The translations under genes and the position numbers were made by a program. Under the pieces are notes generated by a model. The model ran no database searches. It saw only the letters and a list, made by a program, of their open reading frames with translations, and was not told where the DNA came from. Shown piece after piece: positions 30,324-39,809 of a DNA stretch of 64,000 bases (within the stretch, counting starts at the first letter, position 1; every line of letters begins with the position of its first letter). This DNA comes from Torulaspora globosa. Its lineage: Eukaryota; Ascomycota; Saccharomycetes; Saccharomycetales; Saccharomycetaceae. The stretch covers positions 744,001-808,000 of the forward strand of contig NC_050734.1 in NCBI RefSeq assembly GCF_014133895.1, given 5' to 3'.

Positions 30324-30811
30324 TCGTATTTTGTTGGAATTTTAAAATTAATAATACTACATATTGCAAAAATCAGCTCACCATGCCAAAGCCTTCAAAC
30401 TAACTATGCTTTACTACTCGACCAAGATTGAATCTTACCAATCTTCCATCTCGACTATCTCTTATGCGTCTTGAAACATCCGGTATATGCGGGCATGTGG
30501 CAGATTTCGTATACCGATTTTGAAGCCCTGTTGACCGGACTTGCAGCCTTATCGACCCAGCATCATCTTCCTGAGAACTTATCCTGAGATGTTGTCCTGG
30601 TTTGTAGCCTGAAGATTTTTATTTCACAATTTGATATTCAATAGCTCATCGCGTTTTTTTTTTTTTACTTTTATCGTCTTTTTAGTTTCTAGCATATAAA
30701 CATAACTCATCGCTCAAGAAACAGCAATACTACTGATCTTTTTAGACTGAAAGATTCAAAGGATTTCGCTACCAATAGACCAAGATTGCTCAAATAGCTT
30801 ATCATGTCCTT
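30324..30811. promoter_or_regulatory. RRN11 upstream region
   Basis: A 488-bp spacer with no gene. It has a perfect PAC motif (GCGATGAGCT, - strand, 30643-30652), a 9-of-10 PAC variant (30704-30713), a poly-T run at about 30653-30666, and an upstream ATG at 30804 that opens an 8-codon frame overlapping the RRN11 start. Confidence 0.6.
30643..30652 (-). promoter_or_regulatory. PAC motif
   Basis: GCGATGAGCT on the - strand matches the PAC consensus of ribosome-biogenesis genes, 160 bp upstream of RRN11; a variant copy GCGATGAGTT lies at 30704-30713. Confidence 0.6.
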
Positions 30812-32173
30812 ATGTTTGAGTTTCCTATAGCATTGTCATCCAAGAGAGTACGAAATAGCCGTAAACTTCGATACCAATATGTTAATAATCTGTACCAAAA
30901 GTATAACAAGATCGAAGGGATCACACCCAATGGTCTCCCAACACCTGAGAATTCTGCTGCCGAAAGTAGCGAAAATGAATGTGCCCTAGAAAGGAAAAGA
31001 AATCGCATACGGAGAAGACTTAAGAGCATAGCAGGAGAGAGTTATAGCGATTTCGAATCAGACGAGGAGTTGAATGATGCAGCAGGTGAAGCCTTGGAAG
31101 ACGATGAAGAAGAGAATCAAGAGCGCAGCTATTTCAAGAAATACGAGAAACCACAGGAAAGTTTTGAGAAATGGCAAACAGACGCGAAGAAAAGAGCACC
31201 AATACGAAGAACCAAGATTTCGTTTACGAAATATCAAAGGATGTGCAAGTCTGCCAAGCGCAAAATGGCCAACGCACTCGAGCTAGCCTCAAGACGCAGC
31301 AGAATTTACTTGCAAACTGTTAGCGAAGGTTTTGAAATGGTCGAACCTATCGATGTGAAACCAGAGACGTACCAAATGAAGCATATCAGTGTCCTGAACA
31401 GCCTTCTGCATGTTCAGTTATGTCGAGGAAATTGGGATGCTGCCTATAACTGTTTTGCATTACTTATACGGATTCCGGGCGTCGATATCAGAAATGTCTG
31501 GGGTATTGGTAATCAAGTTTTGCATGCTAAGGAGTCGCCAAAGTATCTCGAATTTTTGGAGTGGATGAGCAACATATATTCGTCAAGGACAACGTATCCA
31601 GAGGATGTGAACTTCAGAACTGCCCCTGTTTTCACCAAGGGTTCACGAACTCATGTACCCAAGTTCGTCAGCACATGGCTGTGGGAGTCACTCATTCAGT
31701 ATACTCGAGAGTCATTTGAAATCAGCGGAGACTCTGAACGCGATACTGATAAATTACAGGAACTGATAGACAAGATTTCGGAGATGATACTAGCACCTCC
31801 TCACATGGAAGACTCAGAGATCTGGTTCATATACAGTTTATGCCATATGGTCAAGGCGGATATCCTGTCAACCAGGTTTGATGGTCATTTGGTTGGTTCT
31901 GCAAGAGATATTGCTAGCAATCAAGTTATACAGCATATCCAGAGGACGAAGAGCTGCTTACAAACTTGCATAGCCAAAGGTGACTTCGCTTATCCGAAGA
32001 GGCACATCGAGCGACAACTGGAGACATTTGAGAAAAGACTGCATATTGATGATACCGATTCGAAGAGCATGGAGCAATATGCTGAGGAAATGAATGAGGA
32101 ATTAGATACGCAAAGCATCTTATCAGAAAACGCTTCTCAAGGTTATTTAAGCGGACATTCATCAAGTACGTAA
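30812..32173 (+). CDS. RRN11: RNA polymerase I core factor subunit Rrn11
   Basis: Rrn11, with Rrn6 and Rrn7, forms the core factor that recruits RNA polymerase I to rDNA promoters. The 453-residue protein has the family N-terminus (MFEFPIAL, then RKLRYQYVN), the LPTPENSAAE segment, an acidic linker, and a helical TPR-like domain (~180-410) with RHISVLNSLLH-like and IRIPGVDIRNVWGIG segments, and MEDSEIWFIYSLCHMVKAD. The start is set by the conserved MFE N-terminus even though an out-of-frame ATG lies 8 nt upstream. In S. cerevisiae it is YML043C, away from HSP60, so local order differs here. Confidence 0.93.
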   Translation: MFEFPIALSSKRVRNSRKLRYQYVNNLYQKYNKIEGITPNGLPTPENSAAESSENECALERKRNRIRRRLKSIAGESYSDFESDEELNDAAGEALEDDEEENQERSYFKKYEKPQESFEKWQTDAKKRAPIRRTKISFTKYQRMCKSAKRKMANALELASRRSRIYLQTVSEGFEMVEPIDVKPETYQMKHISVLNSLLHVQLCRGNWDAAYNCFALLIRIPGVDIRNVWGIGNQVLHAKESPKYLEFLEWMSNIYSSRTTYPEDVNFRTAPVFTKGSRTHVPKFVSTWLWESLIQYTRESFEISGDSERDTDKLQELIDKISEMILAPPHMEDSEIWFIYSLCHMVKADILSTRFDGHLVGSARDIASNQVIQHIQRTKSCLQTCIAKGDFAYPKRHIERQLETFEKRLHIDDTDSKSMEQYAEEMNEELDTQSILSENASQGYLSGHSSST

Positions 32174-32218
32174 TATCAAGATCGCATTAAAATACATAAA
32201 AAATAAACCAAGAGCATT

Positions 32219-33844
32219 CTAATCCTTTCTCACGCGTTTAGTGAGATCCTCAACTTGACTCTCCAATTCTGAAATTCTTCTTTTCAGACCCTCAATATTT
32301 TGTTGATCACTAATAGCATCGTCTGGTATTACAATCACCTCAACCTCATTACTATCATTATCGTCATTCAGTCCATTGTTTGAACTTTCAATGTCAGTTT
32401 TCTTTTCAAAGCGTAGCCTAGCAGGAATCAGTTGATCACCATTTGCGCTCTTCATAGTGAAACATACAGAATCATTACTGGATTCTTCTATAGGGAACGT
32501 ATACCAAGTATTTCTGGTACCTCGGTTAGGATTACCATCCGTATCTTCGTTACCATGCTGCACGGCTGAGGCTCCCGGTTCTTGCGTTTCTGCATCTGAA
32601 GCTTGCATCGTGAACGCAGCTGGTTCCCCACTGGTACCGCTAGGTTGGCCTTCAGTCTCTGTCGTTGTGGGACTTGGACTAGATGTGGACTGTGCAACAT
32701 TACCATTTTCGTCAAAGACAGCCAATCTGCAGATAGGACAGGTTTGAGATCTTTCCATCCAATTCTTCAAACAACATAGATGGAGAACATGTCCACAGGG
32801 CAACTTCTTGGGCTTGTTGCGATGACTGGATCCATCCTGTCCAGTAAAAAGCTCATCCATGCAGATGATACACATATTATCCACGTCCCCCATCTGTTCT
32901 TGCGTCACTGTTGGAAGCTTATAATCCAATTGCTTGTTATTTCGCCAAGTTTTCCATAAAGTTTTCGCATTCTGTTGCAGTGTCAGAAAGTCCCAGAGAA
33001 CGTCTTTTATCAGCATCATTGGCATTTTGAATGGAATTAGCAACAAAGCATGCAGCACAGTCTTGAGGAATCTAGTTGCTATATCGATGATTCTTTCATA
33101 AATGAACTTTCCTTCTAGCCCCATAAACTGATTGTCATCCATTTCGCCGTCACCATCATCGACAATATTACGACGACGCTGCGTGCCATGGCTATGGGAC
33201 TTATAAAACTCATAGAAATTCAGCAGTGTGTGCAAGGAGATATTCGCGAGATCGATCAACAACATCGCGAACTCCATGCCCATCATCAGATGCACTGACG
33301 CTGAGGCGCCGAAACTGTTAGCTAGTGAGTTTGTAACACAGTGAGAAATGATGTTATAATCAGCCACCGCTAATAATAAAAGATTGAAGATGAACCTGGT
33401 TAAAATAAGGTCACGCAGAGTTGTGGAGTCCTGAATGGTCTGCAATAGGGCTTCAAGCCTATCTCTCAAAATCCAATGAAATACCTTCATGTAGAGCAAA
33501 AGCAGCCCCAACACGGCCACAGTGAAGAAATCGTGTTCATTGAACATCGAAGACATCAGCATAGTGTTGATGATGGTAAACGGTAATCTTTCGAAGATAT
33601 GTTCATACTCTATAAGCCGCAAATCGCCCAACAGTAGAGAAGTAGAAAGTTTCCAAAGTAGTACCGAGTTCAAAATGGCAAACACAGTCAAAATAATCAC
33701 ATTAAAACCCTGTCTTAATTTGATAATTGTTTGTAGAAATGAGACACTTGTTCTTACTGCATCGTAAACTGAGTAAAAGGTCAATCCATAGACCACTACT
33801 GAGAAAGCAATGAACTGTCTCTTTCGTGTCTCTGAGATTGCCAT
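32219..33844 (-). CDS. HRD1: ERAD E3 ubiquitin ligase Hrd1
   Basis: Hrd1 is the membrane ubiquitin ligase and retrotranslocation channel of ER-associated degradation. The 541-residue protein has a multi-spanning N-terminal region (~1-300) of hydrophobic helices, then a RING-H2 domain at about 325-373: CIICMDEL, a loop insertion, [15 protein letters not shown], and CPICRL. The cytosolic tail is Ser/Thr/Pro-rich and ends in a short coiled coil ([19 protein letters not shown]). S. cerevisiae Hrd1 is 551 residues (YOL013C), beside HTZ1 (YOL012C), as here. It is convergent with RRN11, 45 bp apart. Confidence 0.97.
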   Translation of the reverse strand: MAISETRKRQFIAFSVVVYGLTFYSVYDAVRTSVSFLQTIIKLRQGFNVIILTVFAILNSVLLWKLSTSLLLGDLRLIEYEHIFERLPFTIINTMLMSSMFNEHDFFTVAVLGLLLLYMKVFHWILRDRLEALLQTIQDSTTLRDLILTRFIFNLLLLAVADYNIISHCVTNSLANSFGASASVHLMMGMEFAMLLIDLANISLHTLLNFYEFYKSHSHGTQRRRNIVDDGDGEMDDNQFMGLEGKFIYERIIDIATRFLKTVLHALLLIPFKMPMMLIKDVLWDFLTLQQNAKTLWKTWRNNKQLDYKLPTVTQEQMGDVDNMCIICMDELFTGQDGSSHRNKPKKLPCGHVLHLCCLKNWMERSQTCPICRLAVFDENGNVAQSTSSPSPTTTETEGQPSGTSGEPAAFTMQASDAETQEPGASAVQHGNEDTDGNPNRGTRNTWYTFPIEESSNDSVCFTMKSANGDQLIPARLRFEKKTDIESSNNGLNDDNDSNEVEVIVIPDDAISDQQNIEGLKRRISELESQVEDLTKRVRKD

Positions 33845-34030
33845 AACCGGATGATCTGGCTTTCCCAGCTAGTTTCCTTCTACCTCCGTAGTTGTAACCT
33901 TTGATTTTTCAACCACCCGTGCAAGGCCGATTCACTAGAACACGTACACCGTTTTTAAATGAAATATATATAATACATAGAGGTTAACAAGAGCCAAACG
34001 TTAGCTTTCTCAGAAGGTTCCATTCCCCAC

Positions 34031-34429
34031 TCACTTCCTCTTTTCCACTTTTAATAGCAAAGCCTTATTTATGTGTGGTAGAACACCACCTGACGCGATG
34101 GTGGCTCTGATCAAAGTGTCCAGCTCATCATCACCTCTGATTGCCAATTGCAGATGTCTAGGGGTGATCCTCTTGACCTTGAGATCCTTCGCAGCGTTAC
34201 CAGCCAACTCCAACACTTCTGCTGTCAGATATTCCAAAACTGCTGTCAAATAGATAGCTGCCTTTGAACCCACACGAATCTTACCACTGGCATTCTTCTT
34301 CAAATAACGCTTAATTCTACCTACGGGGAATTGTAAACCTGCTCTAGAGGATGATGATTGTGATCTCAAATTGCCACTGCCGTCCTTGGCACCGGATTTA
34401 CCTTTTCCACCATGAACTTTCCCAGACAT
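34031..34429 (-). CDS. HTZ1: Histone variant H2A.Z (Htz1)
   Basis: A 132-residue histone H2A variant deposited by SWR1 at promoter-flanking nucleosomes. The histone fold is complete ([49 protein letters not shown]). Features that mark H2A.Z rather than canonical H2A are the [10 protein letters not shown] segment and the C-terminal [14 protein letters not shown]. The N-terminal tail has acetylatable lysines ([17 protein letters not shown]). An inverted pair of Reb1 sites and a Cbf1-type site lie 140-200 bp upstream. Confidence 0.98.
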   Translation of the reverse strand: MSGKVHGGKGKSGAKDGSGNLRSQSSSSRAGLQFPVGRIKRYLKKNASGKIRVGSKAAIYLTAVLEYLTAEVLELAGNAAKDLKVKRITPRHLQLAIRGDDELDTLIRATIASGGVLPHINKALLLKVEKRK

Positions 34430-34569
34430 TTGATAACTTACAGTTTTTCTAAGATCTGCGACCGTAAACCAGATTAGAGCTACCTCAGTTTAATATCCAT
34501 TTCATCATGGTTATTGTTGTTTGTTATTTGTTTATCATAAGCTTAGTGGTCGCGTAAGCCATCAAGCAT

Positions 34570-34602
34570 GTTACCCGCCCAGAAGGGCGCTGTGCGGGTA
34601 AC
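34570..34602. promoter_or_regulatory. Inverted pair of Reb1 sites
   Basis: GTTACCCGC and GCGGGTAAC are perfect 9-bp inverted arms with 15 bp between them. Each contains the Reb1 core TTACCCG. 140-175 bp upstream of HTZ1. Confidence 0.7.
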
Positions 34603-34620
34603 AAACATATTTGCGCAGAG

Positions 34621-34628
34621 TCACGTGA
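34621..34628. promoter_or_regulatory. Cbf1-type E-box TCACGTGA
   Basis: Perfect palindromic match, 18 bp beyond the Reb1 pair, upstream of HTZ1. Confidence 0.5.
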
Positions 34629-34690
34629 TGTGCGTTTTGTTTCCGCGGATGAAAAAGGGAAAGGAGCAGTTAAAAGTGGGGCATTTGGAA

Positions 34691-34710
34691 CATCGGAAGG
34701 TATTCCGATG
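34691..34710. repeat. Inverted repeat CATCGGAA / TTCCGATG
   Basis: Perfect 8-bp arms separated by GGTA, within the HTZ1-PLB divergent region. No known binding factor comes to mind. Confidence 0.6.
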
Positions 34711-35174
34711 AGATGTTCCGGTCGTAAAGGAGACGGAAAAATAGGTTGTTCCGGGAAAAATAGAAATTTATTTTCTACTTCTAGAAAGATGTCCCTCCCT
34801 GACTCCCTGTTACGAAAAGACCGCTCATATGTGACCAACCAGCCATGTAGTATATCATACGTAGTGTGAAAGTAACCATTGATCTCCTTTTTGCCCTGGT
34901 GCAGAGGCGCAGGGTGCATGCAGTAAATCACCCTTTTAACTGCGGTCGTGAGGCTCAGCTTCCATCGAACCACAAGCCAATAGCACTGCCTATTCACGGT
35001 CTTTTATGCTTGGGATAATTCTGAACCTCGATGTCTATATATACGAAAGGAAGTTGAATAAACCCTTCTTCTGTTGCCGTAGCTAGGTTCGTAAGGTTAG
35101 TTATTACTCAACCAATTGCACCTTGAGACATCCATTGCTGCTTAAGGCGGATTGAGTCAGAATCGAATTTGGCC

Positions 35175-37127
35175 ATGTTTTCGATAAATTGGCTGAGTTT
35201 AGCAATAGCAGTTTTCTTCGTCGATCATTGGGCTCATGCTTGGTCTCCTACCGATGGATACACTCCTGGGAATGTGACCTGCGGTGAGGATATCAAGTTG
35301 GTTAGAGCTGCAACGGGACTTTCCCAGAATGAGACTGACTGGCTAGAGAAAAGGGACGCCTACACAAGGGAAGCACTGAAAACTTTCTTGGAGAGGGCAA
35401 CGAGCAACTTCACCAATAGTTCGCTAGTTTCCACACTTTTTGGTAATGATTCGAACGTGCCAAAGGTGGCCGTAGCTTGTTCCGGTGGTGGATATCGTGC
35501 CATGCTATGTGGTGCAGGTATGCTTGCAGCTATGGATAACAGAACCGATGGTGCCAATGAACACGGTTTGGGTGGTCTTCTGCAAAGTGCTACTTATTTG
35601 GCAGGTCTTTCAGGTGGTAATTGGCTGACTGGTACGTTGGCATACAATAATTGGACCTCGGTACAGGATATAGTGAACAATATGACGACAGAAGGCTCCA
35701 TTTGGGACATCTCTAACTCCATCATCAACCCTGGTGGAATTAACGTTCTAACCACTGCTGAGAGATGGGATCACATTTCTGATGCTGTCGAGGGAAAACA
35801 GGACGCCGGCTTCAACGTCACGTTGACCGACATCTGGGGTCGGGCTTTATCCTATAATTTCTTTCCCTCTCTTTACCGAGGTGGTGTCGGGTACACTTGG
35901 TCGACCTTAAGAGACTCTGAAGTCTTTCAAAATGGTGAAATGCCGTTCCCTATTTCTGTGGCATGTGGTAGATACCCTGGTACTAAAATCATCAATTTGA
36001 ATGCTACCGTTTTTGAGTTTAACCCATTTGAAATGGGGTCCTGGGATCCTACTTTAAATGCATTCTCCGATGTAAAGTACCTGGGAACCAACGTTTCTGA
36101 CGGTGTGCCAGTTAAAAAGGGTCAATGTGTTGCAGGCTTCGACAACACGGGATTCGTCATGGGTACCTCATCGAGTTTGTTCAACCAATTCCTGCTAAGA
36201 ATCAACGACACCTCTCTACCTAGCTTTATCAAAGATTTAGCGACTCACTTCCTCAACGACCTGAGTACAGACGAAGACGATATCGCCGTCTATGGTCCAA
36301 ACCCTTTCAAGGACTCTATGCATATGCCTTCAAATTACTCGACATCCATTTCGAAATCAGAAGATCTGTTCTTGGTAGATGGCGGTGAAGACAACCAAAA
36401 TGTTCCACTGGTTCCATTATTGCAGAATGAGCGTGGCGTCGATGTCATTTTTGCTCTTGATAATTCAGCTGACACGGACGAGAACTGGCCTGATGGTGCA
36501 TCTTTGGTTGCAACCTATGAACGCCAATTCGGAATACAAGGTCTTAACATGTCTTTCCCTTACGTCCCAGATGTAAACACTTTTGTTAACCTGGGTTTGA
36601 ACAAAAATCCCGTATTTTTCGGTTGTGATGCTCATAACTTAACGGATTTGACTTACACTCCACCTTTGGTCGTCTACATTCCTAACGCCCGCCATTCGTA
36701 CAACAGTAATACCAGTACCTTTAAGCTTTCCTACTCCGACGACGAAAGACTCAGTATTATCAAAAACGGATTTGAAGCAGCTACAAGAGGCAACCTCACC
36801 GAGGATTCCAACTTCTTGGGTTGCGTCGCTTGCGCAGTTATGAGACGTAAGCAACAAAGTCTCAACGAAACGTTACCGGATGAATGTAGCCAGTGTTTCA
36901 CGAACTACTGTTGGAACGGAACTATTGATAATAACAAGGTGGCAGGTTTGAATAACAGTGATTACAGCTCTACAGTCGCATCTACCGCGTACAGTGCTTT
37001 TGCCACTGGCAGTAGTAGTAGTAGCTCTACGACTAAAAAATCTAAAAACGACGCAATCAATCCTGTGAGCCCATCTCCCCTTCTCTCCTTCATGGCATTG
37101 TTGGGCGCAGTCGCTGGCTTCTTATGA
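35175..37127 (+). CDS. PLB: Phospholipase B, secreted/GPI-type (tandem copy 1)
   Basis: Yeast phospholipase B removes both acyl chains from glycerophospholipids at the cell surface and periplasm. I start at the ATG at 35175 (650 residues); two codons upstream are open but begin with TTG. It has a signal peptide (~1-22), many N-glycosylation sequons, the oxyanion segment CSGGGYRAM, the lipase nucleophile GLSGGNW (Ser near 146), the catalytic Asp in [11 protein letters not shown], and a C-terminal Ser-rich segment plus hydrophobic tail ([15 protein letters not shown]) typical of a GPI signal. Orientation and place match YOL011W (PLB3) and the YMR006C/YMR008C pair (PLB2/PLB1). Which S. cerevisiae paralogue is closest cannot be settled here. 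Confidence 0.95.
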   Translation: MFSINWLSLAIAVFFVDHWAHAWSPTDGYTPGNVTCGEDIKLVRAATGLSQNETDWLEKRDAYTREALKTFLERATSNFTNSSLVSTLFGNDSNVPKVAVACSGGGYRAMLCGAGMLAAMDNRTDGANEHGLGGLLQSATYLAGLSGGNWLTGTLAYNNWTSVQDIVNNMTTEGSIWDISNSIINPGGINVLTTAERWDHISDAVEGKQDAGFNVTLTDIWGRALSYNFFPSLYRGGVGYTWSTLRDSEVFQNGEMPFPISVACGRYPGTKIINLNATVFEFNPFEMGSWDPTLNAFSDVKYLGTNVSDGVPVKKGQCVAGFDNTGFVMGTSSSLFNQFLLRINDTSLPSFIKDLATHFLNDLSTDEDDIAVYGPNPFKDSMHMPSNYSTSISKSEDLFLVDGGEDNQNVPLVPLLQNERGVDVIFALDNSADTDENWPDGASLVATYERQFGIQGLNMSFPYVPDVNTFVNLGLNKNPVFFGCDAHNLTDLTYTPPLVVYIPNARHSYNSNTSTFKLSYSDDERLSIIKNGFEAATRGNLTEDSNFLGCVACAVMRRKQQSLNETLPDECSQCFTNYCWNGTIDNNKVAGLNNSDYSSTVASTAYSAFATGSSSSSSTTKKSKNDAINPVSPSPLLSFMALLGAVAGFL

Positions 37128-37703
37128 TGGGCATCGAAGTTCTCAAATATCTGTGATTTCTGTATTGCAGATCTAGTAACTATAAGTATTTCAAATACTC
37201 AAGAGACACTAATGAGCTTCCTATTTAATACCATCTATCTGCAGCCTAAATGGAGTCCAGGCCGAACTCAACCAATATTCGTACTCTCGATACAGAGGCT
37301 TGGAATTTTGGTGATTTCAAGATGACTAGATTCCTTCACTGTTTTCTGAGGGTGATTGGTGCTTATTAGCGCGAAGTTCTTGACGGATTCTCAACATCTC
37401 GTTTAGGAAGAAATACGAACGGCATCTGGCAATTAATCAAGTTTGAAGAGCTGCTGCTATTTCCACTTTCGGTCCCATGCTTTCAACTTAGCCTGGTCTT
37501 ATCATGGGTGCTTCGCAGTGTTTCTCCAATGAGTTGTTCGAGCAAGTTTCGGCTGGATATGGTTCGGTACAGTCTGGAAGCCTACTGGAAGCCTACCAGA
37601 CTAGATACAGAAGTGCATATCGATCAGTTATAAAAGCTCTGCTTTTCAGAATCTGATAAAATGAGTTTGTCGAAATTTTGAACAAGAGCCTTAGGAACAT
37701 TCG
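37128..37703. promoter_or_regulatory. Promoter of the second phospholipase B
   Basis: A 576-bp spacer without a gene. It contains two abutting copies of TGGAAGCCTAC (37575-37596) framed by AGTCTGG (37571-37577) and CCAGACT (37596-37602), then a TATAAAAG box (37629-37636) 68 bp before the start. Confidence 0.6.
37571..37602. repeat. Tandem 11-mer inside a 7-bp inverted repeat
   Basis: TGGAAGCCTAC is repeated twice back to back (37575-37585, 37586-37596) and the block is bounded by AGTCTGG and CCAGACT. It lies 27 bp upstream of the TATA box of the second PLB gene. Confidence 0.7.
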
Positions 37704-39683
37704 ATGACGTTAGCTAGGCTTTCAGCTCTAGCGTACATCCTGAGTGTCTGCGCAGCGACAGCTGCAACTTTGCAAAGCAGTCCCTATGCTCCAGTCGAAG
37801 TTTCATGCGATACCAGCATTCAGCTGGTCAGGAAAGCAGATGGGCTGTCTCAAAATGAGACCGAATGGCTCGGAAAAAGAGATAATCATACCAAAGAAGC
37901 TTTGAAGACTTTCTTGGAGGGTGCTACGAGCAGCTATTCAAATAATTCCCTAATTGCAAGGCTCTTTAGTGATGACTCCAACGTACCAAGGGTAGCGGTA
38001 GCTTGTTCGGGTGGTGGATACCGTGCCATGCTCAGTGGTGCAGGAATGCTTGCAGCTATGGACGATAGAACTGAAGGCGCTAATGAACATGGTCTTGGCG
38101 GACTGCTGCAAGCCACTACATATCTGGCGGGCCTCTCAGGCGGAAGCTGGCTGGTTGGATCATTGGCGTACAACAATTGGACCTCCGTACAGGAAATTAT
38201 TGACCACACATCAGAAGCCACCTCAATCTGGAATATCACAGCATCTCTGGCTTCTCTCGGAGGGATAAACAGTTCCCTGACAAATGAAACATGGTCTACG
38301 ATTATGAGCGATGTAGACTCTAAGCAGCAAGCCGGATACGTGGTGACAATTACGGACTATTGGGGTAGGGCACTCTCCTATGGATTTTTCCCTAATGCTG
38401 CGGATGGTGGTGTAGCCTCTCAGTGGTCGTCTTTGAGAGACAACGATATCTTTCGAGATGGAGAGATGCCCTTCCCAATCTCTGTGGCTGATTTCAGAAG
38501 TCCCAACACTGCAACTACCTATAGCAACTCCACGATTTTCGAATTCAATCCGTTTGAAATGGGATCGTGGGATGAAAGTCTACATGCATTCACTGACTTG
38601 AAATATCTGGGAACTAATGTATTCAACGGGGTTCCAGTTACCAAGGGGAGATGTGTTACCGGTTTTGACAATGTTGGCTTCGTTATTGGCACATCATCAA
38701 GTCTGTTTAGCCCTATGATGTCGCCAGCTATTGGTATATTGTTGAATGAAGGACCGCTGGCAACTATCTTTACTAAAGCCATGGGTAATGATTCCAATGA
38801 TGTAGCCAACTATTCGCCTAATCCGTTTAGAGGTATAGATCTAGGGTCCAGTGGCCTCGAAATCTTCTCAAGCGATGATTACCTCTTCTTAGCTGACGGT
38901 GGTGAAGATGGTGAAACCATACCACTAGCTCCATTGCTTCAGAAAGACCGTGAGGTAGATGTCATCTTTGCGTTCGATAATTCCGCCGATACGACGCACG
39001 GTTGGCCAAATGGTTCGGCACTTGTCAACACTTACAAGCGTCAGTTCACTCCGCAGGGTCGTGGCATGCCTTTTCCGCACATCCCAAGTCCGGAAGAATT
39101 CGTTCAGCTTCATCTGAATGAGCGTCCTGTCTTCTTCGGGTGCGATGCGAACAGTCTGAGCGACCTCGAACATGTACCACCACTTGTGATATATGTTCCC
39201 AATGCACATTATTCGTTCAACAGTAATCAGAGTACATTTAAGCTGGCTTACGACGAAAGAGAAAGACTAGGTCTTATTCGGAATGGGTTTGAGGCTATGA
39301 CTAGAAGAAACTTGACTGAAGACGTCAGCTTTCCTGGTTGCGTGGCGTGTGCGATCATGAGACGCCAGCAGGAAAGGCTGGACGAACCCCTGCCTGAAGA
39401 ATGCTCTAAGTGTTTCGCAAACTACTGCTGGGATAACATTGCATCTAATGTAACAGGGAACGGCTGGTCAAATTCTTCCTACTTCTTGAGCTCTACGAGC
39501 GGATCTACCATCACTCTAGCACCGACAAGCAGTACGGGTTTATTATCATCCTCATCAGCTTCGTTCACTCGTACTACTTCGATTCACCAAAATGCTGCTC
39601 GGCGCAGCGAGCAAACAACATACAACATTAGGCCTCTTATTGTGATGGTTTGCCTTCTGATAGTCGTCAGCTGTAATGTATGA
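37704..39683 (+). CDS. PLB: Phospholipase B, secreted/GPI-type (tandem copy 2)
   Basis: A 659-residue paralogue of the preceding gene with the same architecture: signal peptide (~1-23), [16 protein letters not shown] nucleophile near residue 143, the Asp in ADGGEDGETIP, repeated Asn glycosylation sites, Cys-rich C-terminal module (PGCVACAIMRRQQE, EECSKCFANYCW), then a long Ser/Thr stretch and a hydrophobic end (LIVMVCLLIVVSC). Sequence similarity is high across the whole length but the C-terminal tails differ, so the duplication is not recent. S. cerevisiae also keeps PLB1 and PLB2 close together, so tandem PLB genes may be ancestral. Confidence 0.95.
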   Translation: MTLARLSALAYILSVCAATAATLQSSPYAPVEVSCDTSIQLVRKADGLSQNETEWLGKRDNHTKEALKTFLEGATSSYSNNSLIARLFSDDSNVPRVAVACSGGGYRAMLSGAGMLAAMDDRTEGANEHGLGGLLQATTYLAGLSGGSWLVGSLAYNNWTSVQEIIDHTSEATSIWNITASLASLGGINSSLTNETWSTIMSDVDSKQQAGYVVTITDYWGRALSYGFFPNAADGGVASQWSSLRDNDIFRDGEMPFPISVADFRSPNTATTYSNSTIFEFNPFEMGSWDESLHAFTDLKYLGTNVFNGVPVTKGRCVTGFDNVGFVIGTSSSLFSPMMSPAIGILLNEGPLATIFTKAMGNDSNDVANYSPNPFRGIDLGSSGLEIFSSDDYLFLADGGEDGETIPLAPLLQKDREVDVIFAFDNSADTTHGWPNGSALVNTYKRQFTPQGRGMPFPHIPSPEEFVQLHLNERPVFFGCDANSLSDLEHVPPLVIYVPNAHYSFNSNQSTFKLAYDERERLGLIRNGFEAMTRRNLTEDVSFPGCVACAIMRRQQERLDEPLPEECSKCFANYCWDNIASNVTGNGWSNSSYFLSSTSGSTITLAPTSSTGLLSSSSASFTRTTSIHQNAARRSEQTTYNIRPLIVMVCLLIVVSCNV

Positions 39684-39809
39684 TAAAAAGCTTACGTAGA
39701 CAAACTGTACAAAGAGCTCTGTGCATCTGACCATGCCTTCAACAAGAGATTCACTAGATCTAATTTACATAATGAATTATACTAAACGGACATTGCGATG
39801 AGGACGAGC

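Larger units (their letters stand above)
34430..35174. promoter_or_regulatory. Divergent HTZ1-PLB promoter region
   Basis: A 745-bp region. Towards HTZ1 it has GTTACCCGC (34570-34578) and GCGGGTAAC (34594-34602), a perfect inverted pair of Reb1 sites, then TCACGTGA (34621-34628). In the middle is CATCGGAA/TTCCGATG (34691-34710). Towards the phospholipase gene is a TATATATA box (35036-35043). A 157-codon frame on the - strand (34524-34997) runs through all of these and is not credited as a gene. Confidence 0.7.

Noticed and set aside
34524..34997. 157-codon - strand frame between HTZ1 and PLB
   Set aside because: It runs through palindromic Reb1 sites, a Cbf1 site and other promoter elements, and its composition does not look like a conserved protein.
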